From positions 186,001 through 250,000 of the forward strand of contig NZ_FMWU01000005.1 in assembly GCF_900103195.1 (NCBI RefSeq): a DNA stretch of 64,000 nucleotides, given 5' to 3'. Shown here one piece after another: positions 54,187 through 62,653 of this stretch. The first letter of the stretch is position 1; every line of letters begins with the position of its first letter. A model generated the notes under the pieces. That model was given only the letters and a program-made list of their open reading frames with translations. It did not search any database and was not told the DNA's origin. The position numbers were made by a program, and so were the translations under genes. Source of the stretch: Methylobacterium sp. UNC378MF. Its GTDB lineage: Bacteria > Pseudomonadota > Alphaproteobacteria > Rhizobiales > Beijerinckiaceae.

Positions 54187-55003
54187 CGGAGGCTCCTCCG
54201 CCGCCCGACGAGCCGCCGCCGCCGGAAAACCCACCGTCGAAGCCGCCCGACGACCCGCCATCCGAGAAGCCGCCGCCCCATCCGCCCGAGCCGGGGCCCG
54301 GCAGGAGCACGATACCGCCGCCACGCCCGGCCCTTCCGCCCCGGCTCATGCGCCAGGCGACGAAGAGCACGATCACGAACAGTGCGATGAAGACCGCCAC
54401 CTGGGCGGGATCGACCTCGTCGGTCCGCACCTGGGGCTTGCGCTGCCATTCCTCCGCGTCGCCGGCCAGGATCGACAGGATTCCGTCGATGCCGGCGTTG
54501 AGGCCGCCGAAATAGTCGCCGGTCTTGAAGCGCGGGGTGATGGCGCTGGCGATGATCACCTTGGACAGGGCGTCGGTGAGGGCGCCCTCGAGGCCGTAGC
54601 CGACCTCGATCCGGACCTTCCGCTCGCTCGGCGCCACCAGCAACAGGACGCCGTTGTTGGTCTTGGCCTGTCCCAGCTTCCAATCGCGGAACAGGCGGTT
54701 GGCATAGTCTTCGATGGTCGTGCCCTGCAGGTTCGGCACCGTGGCAACGACCACCTGATCCGAGGTCTTGTCCTCGTGCGCCTTCAGCTTGGCTTCGAGC
54801 GTGCCGCGCTGCTCCGGCGTGAGGACGCCGGCAGCGTCGACCACGCGGTCGGTCAGCGCCGGGAAGGTCAGCTCGGCCGCCAGCGCCCCGAACGCGTAGA
54901 CCGTCAGGCAGGTGACGAGGACGGCGAGCGACAGGGCAAGCCGCGCCCGGACGGGCATGGCCCGGCCCGTGGCCCGCCCCGAACTCAGCCCCATCGGTTG
55001 CAC
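54176..55003 (-). CDS. TPM-domain protein, YgcG-like
   Basis: 275 aa (starts at 55003, 54994 or 54958 are possible). Signal/anchor at 20-42 (ALSLAVLVTCLTVYAFGALAA). TPM domain from about 48: LTDRVVDAAGVLTPEQRGTLEAKLKAHE, NNGVLLLVAPSERKVRIEVGYGLEGALTD. A second membrane segment (AVFIALFVIVLFVAWRM) and a Gly/Ser-rich tail follow. Encoded between lemA and a second TPM gene; lemA/TPM pairs recur in many bacteria and are thought to act at the envelope. Confidence 0.9.
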   Translation of the reverse strand: MQPMGLSSGRATGRAMPVRARLALSLAVLVTCLTVYAFGALAAELTFPALTDRVVDAAGVLTPEQRGTLEAKLKAHEDKTSDQVVVATVPNLQGTTIEDYANRLFRDWKLGQAKTNNGVLLLVAPSERKVRIEVGYGLEGALTDALSKVIIASAITPRFKTGDYFGGLNAGIDGILSILAGDAEEWQRKPQVRTDEVDPAQVAVFIALFVIVLFVAWRMSRGGRAGRGGGIVLLPGPGSGGWGGGFSDGGSSGGFDGGFSGGGGSSGGGGASGDW

Positions 55004-55004
55004 C

Positions 55005-55640
55005 CTAGAACTTCACGTTCGGCGGCCGGTCGGCATTCGGCGTCGCCGTGAAGGTCTCCATCGGCTTGGCGTCCGGATACAGGATCGCCGCGATCCACCG
55101 CCCTGGAATGGTGCGCACCTCGGTGTTGTAGGCCTGGACGGCCGTGATGTAGTCGCGCCGCGCCACCGCGATGCGGTTCTCGGTGCCCTCCAGCTGGGAT
55201 TGCAGGGCGAGGAAGTTCTGGTTCGACTTGAGGTCGGGGTACTTCTCCACCGTCACCAGCAGCCGACCGAGCGCCCCCGAGAGCTGGTTCTGGGCGTCCT
55301 GATATTCCTTGAACTTCTGCGGGTCGCTCACCGTCGAGGCATCGACCTTAACGCTCGACGCCTTGGCGCGCGCCTCGGTGACGCCGATCAGCACGTCCTT
55401 CTCCTGCTGGGCGTAGCCCTTCACGGTCTCGACGAGGTTGGGGATCAGGTCGGCCCGGCGCTGGTACTGGTTCTGCACCTCGCTCCATGAGGATTTGGCC
55501 TGCTCCTGCAGCGTCGGCACCCGGTTCACCGCCCCGCAGCCGGAGAGACCCGCGGCCACCAGGATCACCGAGAGCACGCCGAGGAGGCGCACCGCGGGCG
55601 ATGTGCGGCGCACCGCGCCAGCCGTCAGCGTCGTTCCCAT
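55005..55640 (-). CDS. lemA: LemA family lipoprotein
   Basis: 211 aa from the ATG at 55640 (GGGGGA ahead); an ATG at 55652 has no ribosome binding site. Lipoprotein signal with lipobox L-S-G-C (RLLGVLSVILVAAGLSGCG). LemA core: VPTLQEQAKSSWSEVQNQYQRRADLIPNLVETVKGYA, and AVQAYNTEVRTIPGRWIAAIL. Long helical bundle at the periplasmic face of the inner membrane. First gene of lemA-TPM-TPM. Confidence 0.93.
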   Translation of the reverse strand: MGTTLTAGAVRRTSPAVRLLGVLSVILVAAGLSGCGAVNRVPTLQEQAKSSWSEVQNQYQRRADLIPNLVETVKGYAQQEKDVLIGVTEARAKASSVKVDASTVSDPQKFKEYQDAQNQLSGALGRLLVTVEKYPDLKSNQNFLALQSQLEGTENRIAVARRDYITAVQAYNTEVRTIPGRWIAAILYPDAKPMETFTATPNADRPPNVKF

Positions 55641-55842
55641 ATCGTCCCCCATCTGCCGGCCGAGACTCGGCCGCTTGATCACGAACACGAGAGATAAGGG
55701 CCGGAACCGCCAAGGTAAGGCCCCGTGTCCGCGGCCTTGAAGGTTTGTGGCGCCGCCCGGTATGGGCGTCGGCAACGGACTGGGCCGGAGCACGTTCGGA
55801 CCAACGAGCGGACCCATCGGCGCGGCGTCGCGGAGACCGGAA

Positions 55843-56217
55843 ATGGATGCAGCACTCGCCGATCACGTCCGGGCCGCCAGCGCCGCCGCACGCCGTCACG
55901 CCCTGGCGTACCGGGCGCCGTCCGGCAAGGACGCGCTGCCCTGGTCGATCATCGAGACGTTCGACGTCCGGGTCCGGGGCCACCTCGCCCGCGATCCGCG
56001 GATCGAGGATGAGCGCGACCGCGTCCTGATCGCCGCCGTGAAGCTCGCCGAGACGCCGGCCGAGGAGGGGGACGCGAGCATCGCCGAGGCGCGCGCCCAT
56101 CTGGTCGACGCGATCGACTACCTGGAGCAGGCGGTGCTGCGCTTCGGCCTCGTCAACCGGGAGGGGGCCAAGGCCGGTCTCGGCACCTACGGCCAGCCGG
56201 TCGGATCCCGCGACTGA
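55843..56217 (+). CDS. Conserved hypothetical protein
   Basis: 124 aa from the ATG at 55843, preceded by GGAG. All-helical, acidic (DALPWSIIETFDVRVRGHLARDPRIEDERDRVLIAAVKLAETPAEE). No signal peptide and no Cys. No family recognised. Divergent from lemA; the LysR gene begins 25 nt after its stop, so the two might be co-transcribed. Confidence 0.65.
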   Translation: MDAALADHVRAASAAARRHALAYRAPSGKDALPWSIIETFDVRVRGHLARDPRIEDERDRVLIAAVKLAETPAEEGDASIAEARAHLVDAIDYLEQAVLRFGLVNREGAKAGLGTYGQPVGSRD

Positions 56218-56242
56218 CGGCGCACCCGAGCCGAGCCGCCGG

Positions 56243-57163
56243 ATGTCCGCCGACCTGCCCGCGGCCGCGACCCTGAGCCGCCTCGACCTGAAGACGCTCC
56301 GGCTATTCGCGGCCATCTGCGCGGAGGGGACCCTGAACGGCGCGGCGCGGCGGGCGGCGATCGCCCCGTCGGCTGTGAGCAAGCGGCTCGCCGAGCTGGA
56401 ACACGCCCTCGGCTGCACCCTGCTCACCCGCGAGCCCCGCGGCATGCGCCTCACGCCGGCGGGCGAGACCCTGTTGCACCACACCCGCCGCATGCTGGCG
56501 AGCGCCGAGCAGATCGCCCTGGAACTCGCCGAGCACGCCCGGGGCGTGCGCGGCTTCGTGCGGGTCCTCGCCAACCTCTCGGCCATCGTGGAGTTCCTGC
56601 CCGAGGACCTGCAGGCCTTCCTGGCGGCGCAGCATGGGATCCGGGTCGACCTCGAGGAGCGCCCGAGCGGCGGCGTCGTCGCCGGCGTCGAGGAGGGCTT
56701 CGCCGATCTCGGCCTCTGCGCGGGCAACACCGACACCCGCAGCCTCACCGCCTTCCCGTACCGGAGCGACCGCCTCGTCCTGGTGATGCCGGCCGGCCAT
56801 CCCCTGAGCGGCCGCGGCGCCGTCGCGCTGGCCGACACCCTCGACTACGACCATGTCGGGCTGCATGCGGAGAGTTCGATCTACGCCGCCCTGCGCGACG
56901 AGGCCCGTCGTCTCGGCCGGCCGCTGCGGCTGCGCATGCACGTGCCGAGCTTCGACGCGATCTGCCGCATGGCGCAGGTCGGGCTGGGCCTCGGGACCGT
57001 GCCGGAGCACGTCTACGCCCTGCTGGGCCCGCCGATGCAGCTTGCCGCGGTGCCGCTCACCGATCCCTGGGCCGTGCGCACGCTCCGCCTTGTCGTCCGC
57101 CCGGGCGCGCTGTCCCCGGCGGCGGCGCTCCTGCTGGAGCATCTCCGGGCCGCCGCGCGCTGA
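56243..57163 (+). CDS. LysR-family transcriptional regulator
   Basis: 306 aa. Winged helix-turn-helix at 15-80 (LRLFAAICAEGTLNGAARRAAIAPSAVSKRLAELE), then the inducer-binding domain (about 100-300). Placed just before and in the same direction as the CoA-transferase gene (99 nt), which differs from the usual divergent LysR layout but still suggests control of the downstream catabolic cassette. Effector probably the imported acid or its CoA ester. Confidence 0.92.
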   Translation: MSADLPAAATLSRLDLKTLRLFAAICAEGTLNGAARRAAIAPSAVSKRLAELEHALGCTLLTREPRGMRLTPAGETLLHHTRRMLASAEQIALELAEHARGVRGFVRVLANLSAIVEFLPEDLQAFLAAQHGIRVDLEERPSGGVVAGVEEGFADLGLCAGNTDTRSLTAFPYRSDRLVLVMPAGHPLSGRGAVALADTLDYDHVGLHAESSIYAALRDEARRLGRPLRLRMHVPSFDAICRMAQVGLGLGTVPEHVYALLGPPMQLAAVPLTDPWAVRTLRLVVRPGALSPAAALLLEHLRAAAR

Positions 57164-57262
57164 GCGTGCGTTCTCAGGCGGCGAACGCACGCTGGTACAT
57201 CGCGTTTGGACTTCGCGTCGGGAAGAGCCCTATCTCGGGGCAACAAACGATGGAGGAAAGCC

Positions 57263-58456
57263 GTGTCCGGTCCGCTCAGCGGTATCCGCGTTCTCGAGCT
57301 CGGTCAGCTGATCGCCGCGCCCTTCGCGACGCGGCTGATGGCCGAATTCGGCGCTGAGGTCATCAAGGTCGAGCCCCCGGGCGAGGGCGACCCGCTCCGG
57401 AAGTGGCGCAAGATGCACGAGGGCACCTCGCTCTGGTGGTACCTGCAATCGCGCAACAAGAAGTCGATCGCCGTCAATCTGAAGTCGCCGGACGGCCTTG
57501 AGATCGTCAAGCAGCTCGCCCGGAGCGCAGACGTCGTGGTCGAGAACTTCCGTCCCGGCGGCCTGGAGAAGCTCGGCATCGGCTGGGACGTCCTCTCCGC
57601 GCTCAACCCGAACCTCGTGATGGTCCGGATCTCCGGCTACGGCCAGACCGGCCCCTACCGCGACCGGCCCGGCTTCGGCGCCATCGGCGAGTCGATGGGC
57701 GGCATCCGCTTCACCACCGGCAGCCCGGAGGCCCCGCCGGCCCGGGTCGGCGTCAGCATCGGCGACACCCTGGCCTCGCTCCACGGCGTGATCGGCGCAC
57801 TGATGGCGCTGCTGCGGGTCAAGACCGGGCAGGGTGCCGGTCAGGTGATCGACGTCTCGCTCGTCGAGAGCGTGTTCAACGTCATGGAGAGCCTCGTCCC
57901 CGAATACGACCTGCTGGGCGAGGTCCGCACCCGCACCGGCGGCGCCCTGCCGGGCATCACGCCGTCGAACACCTATCCGACGCGCGACGGCGGCTACGTG
58001 GTCATCGCCGGCAACAGCGACCCGATCTTCCGCCGCCTGATGACGGCGATCGGTCGTCCGGACCTCGCGGACGACCCGGCGCTGCGCACCAATGAGGGCC
58101 GCTCGAAGCAATCCGCCCTGCTGGACGGGCTCATCGCCGGCTGGTCCAAGACCAAGAGTGTCGAGGAGGCGCTCGCCGTGCTCGACGCCGCCGACGTGCC
58201 CGCGGGCCGGATCTACTCGGTGGCCGATATCGTGGCCGATCCGCACTATCAGGCGCGCGACATGATCCTGCAGGCGGAACTGCCCGGCGGGACCCCGGTG
58301 AAGATGCCCGGCATCGTGCCGAAGCTCTCCGAGACGCCCGGCGAAGTCCGCTGGCAGGGACCGGCGCTCGGCGCCCACACGGATTCCGTGCTCACCGAAC
58401 TCGGTCTCGACGCGGCGCGCATCGCCGCCCTGCGCGAAAAGGGAGCCGTGGCATGA
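57263..58456 (+). CDS. Family III CoA-transferase (CaiB/BaiF)
   Basis: 397 aa from a GTG with GGAGG ahead at 7 nt. LSGIRVLELGQLIAAPFATRLMAEFGAEVIKVE opens the family; the catalytic Asp is D168 in VSIGDTLASLHG. Transfers CoA, commonly from succinyl-CoA or acetyl-CoA, to a carboxylic acid. It overlaps the lyase gene by 4 nt, so its CoA-ester product is probably the substrate of that lyase. Confidence 0.92.
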   Translation: MSGPLSGIRVLELGQLIAAPFATRLMAEFGAEVIKVEPPGEGDPLRKWRKMHEGTSLWWYLQSRNKKSIAVNLKSPDGLEIVKQLARSADVVVENFRPGGLEKLGIGWDVLSALNPNLVMVRISGYGQTGPYRDRPGFGAIGESMGGIRFTTGSPEAPPARVGVSIGDTLASLHGVIGALMALLRVKTGQGAGQVIDVSLVESVFNVMESLVPEYDLLGEVRTRTGGALPGITPSNTYPTRDGGYVVIAGNSDPIFRRLMTAIGRPDLADDPALRTNEGRSKQSALLDGLIAGWSKTKSVEEALAVLDAADVPAGRIYSVADIVADPHYQARDMILQAELPGGTPVKMPGIVPKLSETPGEVRWQGPALGAHTDSVLTELGLDAARIAALREKGAVA

Positions 58457-59379
58457 GCGGCGACACGCTGATCGTCCAGGAGGTCGCGACCCGGGACGGC
58501 TTCCAGATCGAGCCGGTCTTCGTGCCGACGGCGGAGAAGATCCGCCTGATCGATGCCTTGTCGGAGACCGGGCTCAGCCGGATCGAGGTCTCGTCCTTCG
58601 TCTCGCCGAAGGCGGTGCCAGCGCTGGCCGACGCGGCCGAGGTCTTTGCCGGGATCCGGCGCCGGCCCGGGACCGTCTACGTCGCCCTGGTGCCGAACCC
58701 GAAGGGCGCCGAGCGGGCGCTCGCCGCGCGGGTCGACGAGATCAACCTCGTGGCCTCGGTGAGCGAGACCCACAACCGCGCCAATATGGGCATGAGCCCG
58801 GCCGACTCGATCGCCGGGTTCGCCCGGATCATGGATTCGGTGCGCGGCGCGCCGGTGAGCACCAACGCCACGGTGGCGACCGCCTTCGGCTGCCCGTTCG
58901 AGGGTGACCAGCTGCCCGATAAAGTCGTCGCGCAGGTGGAGCGCTACCTCTCGCTCGGCATCGACGGGGTGACGCTCGCCGACACGACCGGCATGGCCAA
59001 TCCCCGGCAGGTGAGCCGCCTCGTCGCGCGGATCCTGCCGCTTGTCGGCCCCGGGCGCCTGACGCTCCACTTCCACAACACTCGCGGCCTCGGCCTCGCC
59101 AACGTGCTGGCCGCCTATGATGCCGGCGCCCGCCGCTTCGACGCGGCGCTCGGCGGCCTCGGCGGCTGCCCGTTCGCGCCCGGCGCCACGGGCAACATCT
59201 GCACCGAGGATCTCGTCAGTATGGCCCACGAGATGGGTGTGCCGACGGGGCTCGACCTTCCGGCACTGATCGGCCTGTCGCGGGACCTGCCGCGGCTCGT
59301 CGGCCACGACGTGCCCGGCCAAGTCGCCAAGGCCGGCCGGCCCTGTGACCTCCACCCGGCGCCCGCGAGAGCGGCCTGA
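58453..59379 (+). CDS. HMG-CoA lyase-like (HMGL/DRE-TIM) enzyme
   Basis: 308 aa. TIM barrel lyase cutting a 3-hydroxyacyl-CoA (HMG-CoA in the classical case) to acetyl-CoA and a keto acid. R14-D15-GFQ, H206 and H208 in HFHNTRG, and C239 in GGCPFAPGATGN are the metal and catalytic residues. Variations from classical lyase (F for L in RDGLQ, N for D in the HxHD pair) leave the possibility of a related substrate such as citramalyl-CoA. Overlaps the CoA-transferase stop by 4 nt. Confidence 0.9.
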   Translation: MSGDTLIVQEVATRDGFQIEPVFVPTAEKIRLIDALSETGLSRIEVSSFVSPKAVPALADAAEVFAGIRRRPGTVYVALVPNPKGAERALAARVDEINLVASVSETHNRANMGMSPADSIAGFARIMDSVRGAPVSTNATVATAFGCPFEGDQLPDKVVAQVERYLSLGIDGVTLADTTGMANPRQVSRLVARILPLVGPGRLTLHFHNTRGLGLANVLAAYDAGARRFDAALGGLGGCPFAPGATGNICTEDLVSMAHEMGVPTGLDLPALIGLSRDLPRLVGHDVPGQVAKAGRPCDLHPAPARAA

Positions 59380-59465
59380 AGCGGAGACGGAATGGGGCAG
59401 GCTCACGGTGACCCGACCTGCGGGTACACGACAGTGAGGCGCCGTCGTCTCGAACAGATGCACCG

Positions 59466-59605
59466 TCCTCCCTCTCCCGTACGGGAGAGGGTTGGGGTGA
59501 GGGATCAGCCGCTTCGGGATCGCGCGCGCCATCGCGGCGCAAGGCGAGCCTGATCCGGACAACGCTCACCCCGCACCCTGTCCCTCTCCCGCACGGGAGA
59601 GGGGA
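59466..59605. repeat. Nested palindromic repeat (CCTCTCCCG...CGGGAGAGG family)
   Basis: Two short palindromes, CCTCTCCCGTACGGGAGAGG (59470-59490) and CCTCTCCCGCACGGGAGAGG (near 59583), are followed/preceded by inverted TTGGGGTGAGG and CTCACCCC. Together they make one 140-nt inverted repeat with each arm itself a hairpin. Non-coding; fills most of the 363-nt gap between the lyase and the transporter genes. A MITE-like element of a type found in many GC-rich proteobacteria. Confidence 0.75.
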
Positions 59606-59742
59606 CCCGCGCTTGGTCCGGCGATGCCGGCATCGCCGTCCAGCGTCGCGGATCCGCCGATGCGAGATTGCCGAGCGCTTCAAGCCGCCCGTCCGAAGGC
59701 GGCGCCGCTCATCCGAGTCCCTAACACCAAACGGAGGAAACC

Positions 59743-61071
59743 ATGACCGCAGCCCTGTCGGGTTCACCGGCGGCCGCCGAGGCCGGCGCGGTGACGGAGG
59801 ACGGAATCGTTCGCAAGGTCGCGTGGCGGCTCATGCCGCTGATCATGATCTGCTACATGTTCGCGTTCTTCGATCGCATCAACATCAGCTTCGCCAAGTT
59901 CCAGCTCCAGAGCGACCTCGGCTTCAGCAACGTCGCCTACGGGCTCGGCGCGAGCATGTTCGTGGTCGGCTACGTGATCTTCGAGGTGCCCTCGAACCTG
60001 TTCCTCTACCGGGTCGGGGCACGGCGCTGGATCGCCAGGATCATGATCTCCTGGGGCATCGCCACCGCGCTGATGATCTTCATCCGCAGCGAGTGGCACT
60101 TCTACGCCCTGCGCTTCCTGATCGGCGCCATGGAAGCGGGCTTCGCGCCGGGCATCCTCTATTACCTGACCATCTGGTTCCCCGCCTCGCATCGCGGCCG
60201 GATCACCTCCTTCATGTTCGTGGCCTCGGCCTTCTCGGGCATCTTCGGCGCGCCGGTGGCGGGCCTGATCCTCGGCGGCCTCAACGGCCTCGGCGGCCTC
60301 GCCGGCTGGCAATGGCTGTTCCTGGCCGGCGGCCTGCCCTGCCTCGTGCTCGGCGTGCTCGTGCTGACGCGCCTCGACGACCGCATCTCAGATGCGCGCT
60401 GGCTGTCGGAGCCCGAGAAGGCGCTCCTGTCGGGCCGCATCGCCCACCACAACCGCGAGATCGGCGACCACTCGCTGCTCGGGGCGATCAGGCAGCCCGG
60501 CTTTCTGATGGTCGGGCTGATCTACTTCCTGCTCCAGATCGGCTCCTACGGCCTGAACTTCTGGGGGCCGGACCTGATCAAGACAGCGAGCGGCGGCCAA
60601 GCGGCCTCGGTGGGCTTCCTCACGGCGATTCCCTACATCTGCGGGGCGATCAGCATGGTGGTGATCGGGCGCCTCTCCGACGCGTCGGGCGAGAGGCCGA
60701 AATTCGTCGCCGGTCTCGCCATCGCGGCCGCGCTCGGCTTCTTCGGCGCCGGGTTATTCGACAAGCATATCGTGCCGCTGATGGTCGCGCTTGCGCTGCT
60801 TGGCGCCGGCATCGTCGCCTCCATCCCAACCTTCTGGACGCTGCCGGCCAAGCTCGTCACCGGTGTCGGCGCGGCGGGCGGGATCGCGCTGATCAACACG
60901 CTGGGCCAGTTCGGCGGCATCGTCAGCCCGGTCATGGTCGGCTGGGTGAAGGACCTCACCGGCTCGACCACGCCCGCCCTCTACGGCATCGGCGTCCTGT
61001 GCCTCGTGGCCGCCGGGCTCGCGCTCTTTGCCATGCCGGCGAGCCTTCGCCGGAGCGACCGTGCGGCCTGA
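59743..61071 (+). CDS. MFS transporter, anion:cation symporter type
   Basis: 442 aa, strong GGAGG site. Twelve membrane helices; the loop after helix 2 and motifs such as GASMFVVGYVIFEVPSNLFLYRVGARRWIARIM and HFYALRFLIGAMEAGFAPGILYYLTIWFP place it in the ACS family that imports aromatic or dicarboxylic acids. With the CoA-transferase and lyase it likely imports the acid that they degrade. Gap to the lyase gene is filled by a palindromic repeat. Confidence 0.92.
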   Translation: MTAALSGSPAAAEAGAVTEDGIVRKVAWRLMPLIMICYMFAFFDRINISFAKFQLQSDLGFSNVAYGLGASMFVVGYVIFEVPSNLFLYRVGARRWIARIMISWGIATALMIFIRSEWHFYALRFLIGAMEAGFAPGILYYLTIWFPASHRGRITSFMFVASAFSGIFGAPVAGLILGGLNGLGGLAGWQWLFLAGGLPCLVLGVLVLTRLDDRISDARWLSEPEKALLSGRIAHHNREIGDHSLLGAIRQPGFLMVGLIYFLLQIGSYGLNFWGPDLIKTASGGQAASVGFLTAIPYICGAISMVVIGRLSDASGERPKFVAGLAIAAALGFFGAGLFDKHIVPLMVALALLGAGIVASIPTFWTLPAKLVTGVGAAGGIALINTLGQFGGIVSPVMVGWVKDLTGSTTPALYGIGVLCLVAAGLALFAMPASLRRSDRAA

Positions 61072-61079
61072 CCGGGCCC

Positions 61080-61791
61080 GCCCAGGGCGTCCCGGGTCGA
61101 CTGACCTACGGGGCGCCCGGAGCTGGGGCGGATCGAGACGCGGATCACTCAGGTTGGCCTCGACATACGCCTTGGCGCGCTGAACCACGACGTTGCCGTG
61201 GATCGATTGGGGCACCTCCCGGGGCCATCCGCTCGGCGAGCCCGGCGACGATCAGATCGATGACGATTTCCCGTCATGCGCGCGGCCGCGTTCGCCCCGA
61301 GCCGGTCGCGAACGGTCATCAGCTCGGTGAAAAAGGTTGTCGCCAAGCTCGCGGAGGAGAGATCCGCGCCGACGGTCAGGGCCGTCTAGAGGCGGGCCGG
61401 CCCGAGCACGCGCTCCGATCCAGCGGCTGTCCGTCTCCGTCATCTCCACCAGCGGCTGCCGGTCGACCACGACGAGGTCGCCCGACTGGGTCACCGCCTC
61501 GCGGCCGTTCTGCTGGATGACCGAGCGGCCGGCGCGCTTCAGGACCACGAACAGCGAATCGGGGCCGTCGTGCCTCCGGGCGGTCCGGTGCGTCGCCGCG
61601 GTCCGCGTGGCGCCGCGCGCCGCATGCGTCACGACGAGGGGGCCGATCACCGCCTGTTCCAGCTTGGCGGCGAACGGGCCGTCATGGAGCTACCGAAGCT
61701 CCACCGCCATCAGATGATCGGAGATGACCTCCCTCCAGCGTCGGAAGCTGTCCGTCGACGGCAGGCCGGCGGTCGAGAACAGGGTCTGCAT
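61080..61791 (-). pseudogene. Remnant of an AraC-family regulator (AraC_binding_2 + HTH)
   Basis: Reading minus from the ATG at 61791: MQTLFSTAGLPSTDSFRRW is the typical start of this regulator family. A TAG at 61690-61692 interrupts the frame, which then continues as family-like sequence (DSLFVVLKRAGRSVIQQNG, QSGDLVVVDRQPLVEMTETD). Near 61400 the reading frame shifts, and near 61110-61200 an HTH-like fragment (QRAKAYVEANLSDPRL) appears before the sequence ends at the transporter gene. So it carries a nonsense mutation, at least one frameshift and a 3' truncation. Confidence 0.7.
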
Positions 61792-62209
61792 GGTTCGATC
61801 CCCGCGCCACCGAGGTGAGGAGGAAGACGGGAGGCCGGCCGCGGAACGTCGCCGGGCCCCGCGGATTGTGCGGGACCTTCACCCACACCGGACGACCGTA
61901 CCGGTCAGCCGTTCCAGACGTGAAGCTCCGGAGTCGACAGCGCCCGAAGGCGGATTTTGGCGCCGATCTCCGCGGCCGAAAACAGTGAACACATCAGTAA
62001 CCAAACCGGAGATGGCGCCGGTTGCGCGGCGGAGCAAGAAACCTCTCGCCGCCAGACAAACCGCGTCCCGCTCATATTGTATATTATCTGCATCCTCAAG
62101 GAATGGAGCGAAATCAACTTGAGGTAGAAATGTCCCGCCGGCTGAACCGTCGCTCGGCTTTCCTCTCCACGAGACCAGTGCGCGCCGGTCTTTCGAAGAG
62201 GAGGCCCGC
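61792..62209. other. Intergenic, AT-rich patch with inverted repeat
   Basis: 418 nt without a supported gene. The part near 62070-62090 (CATATTGTATATTATC) is AT-rich, and CCTCAAG (62094-62100) and CTTGAGG (62118-62124) form an inverted repeat. As upstream of the other MucR gene, this may be an autoregulatory site of the MucR paralogue starting at 62210. Confidence 0.45.
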
Positions 62210-62650
62210 ATGGTGGGACGCCCTCCAACAGTGATGTCTCAGATGGACCAACTTACCGACCACCGTTCAACCTTCATGCTGGAGAAGGTCGGCGCGATCG
62301 TCGCAGCCTACGTCTCGCGCAACGCGATCGAGGTCACGGCGCTGCCCGCACTGATCGACCAAGTGCACTCGGCCATCGCGGTCCTCCGCTGCGCGCCGTC
62401 GGGTCTCGGCCGAGCCGGGCTGAGCGACGCGCAGGTCGAGGCCTCGATCCAGGAAACGGGCCTGATCAGCTTCATTGATGGCCGGTCCTACCAAACCCTG
62501 AAGCGCCATCTCACCGCGCACGGCCTCACCCCCGAGCGCTACCGGGCCAAGTACGGCCTGCCGGCCGATTACCCGATGGTCGCCCCGGGCTACGCCGCGC
62601 GGCGCTCGGAGATCGCCAGGGCGATCCAGCTCGGCCACAAGGCGGCCTGA
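62210..62650 (+). CDS. MucR/Ros-family regulator lacking zinc cysteines
   Basis: 146 aa from an ATG behind AGGAGG. The Ros/MucR tail is plain (YQTLKRHLTAHGLTPERYRAKYGLPADYPMVAPGYAARRSEIARAIQLGH) with His100 and His104, but where the first paralogue has C75-LEDG this one has F-I-D-G, so neither zinc cysteine remains. The only Cys is at residue 61 in the linker. DNA binding may survive without zinc, as reported for some Ros-like proteins, or it may act as a partner of the first MucR. Confidence 0.88.
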   Translation: MVGRPPTVMSQMDQLTDHRSTFMLEKVGAIVAAYVSRNAIEVTALPALIDQVHSAIAVLRCAPSGLGRAGLSDAQVEASIQETGLISFIDGRSYQTLKRHLTAHGLTPERYRAKYGLPADYPMVAPGYAARRSEIARAIQLGHKAA

Positions 62651-62653
62651 GCG

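Noticed and set aside
61879-62211. A 110-codon minus-strand frame and overlapping plus-strand frames in the 61.8-62.2 kb gap
   Set aside because: No homology, no ribosome binding site, and the region is better explained as regulatory DNA of the MucR paralogue.
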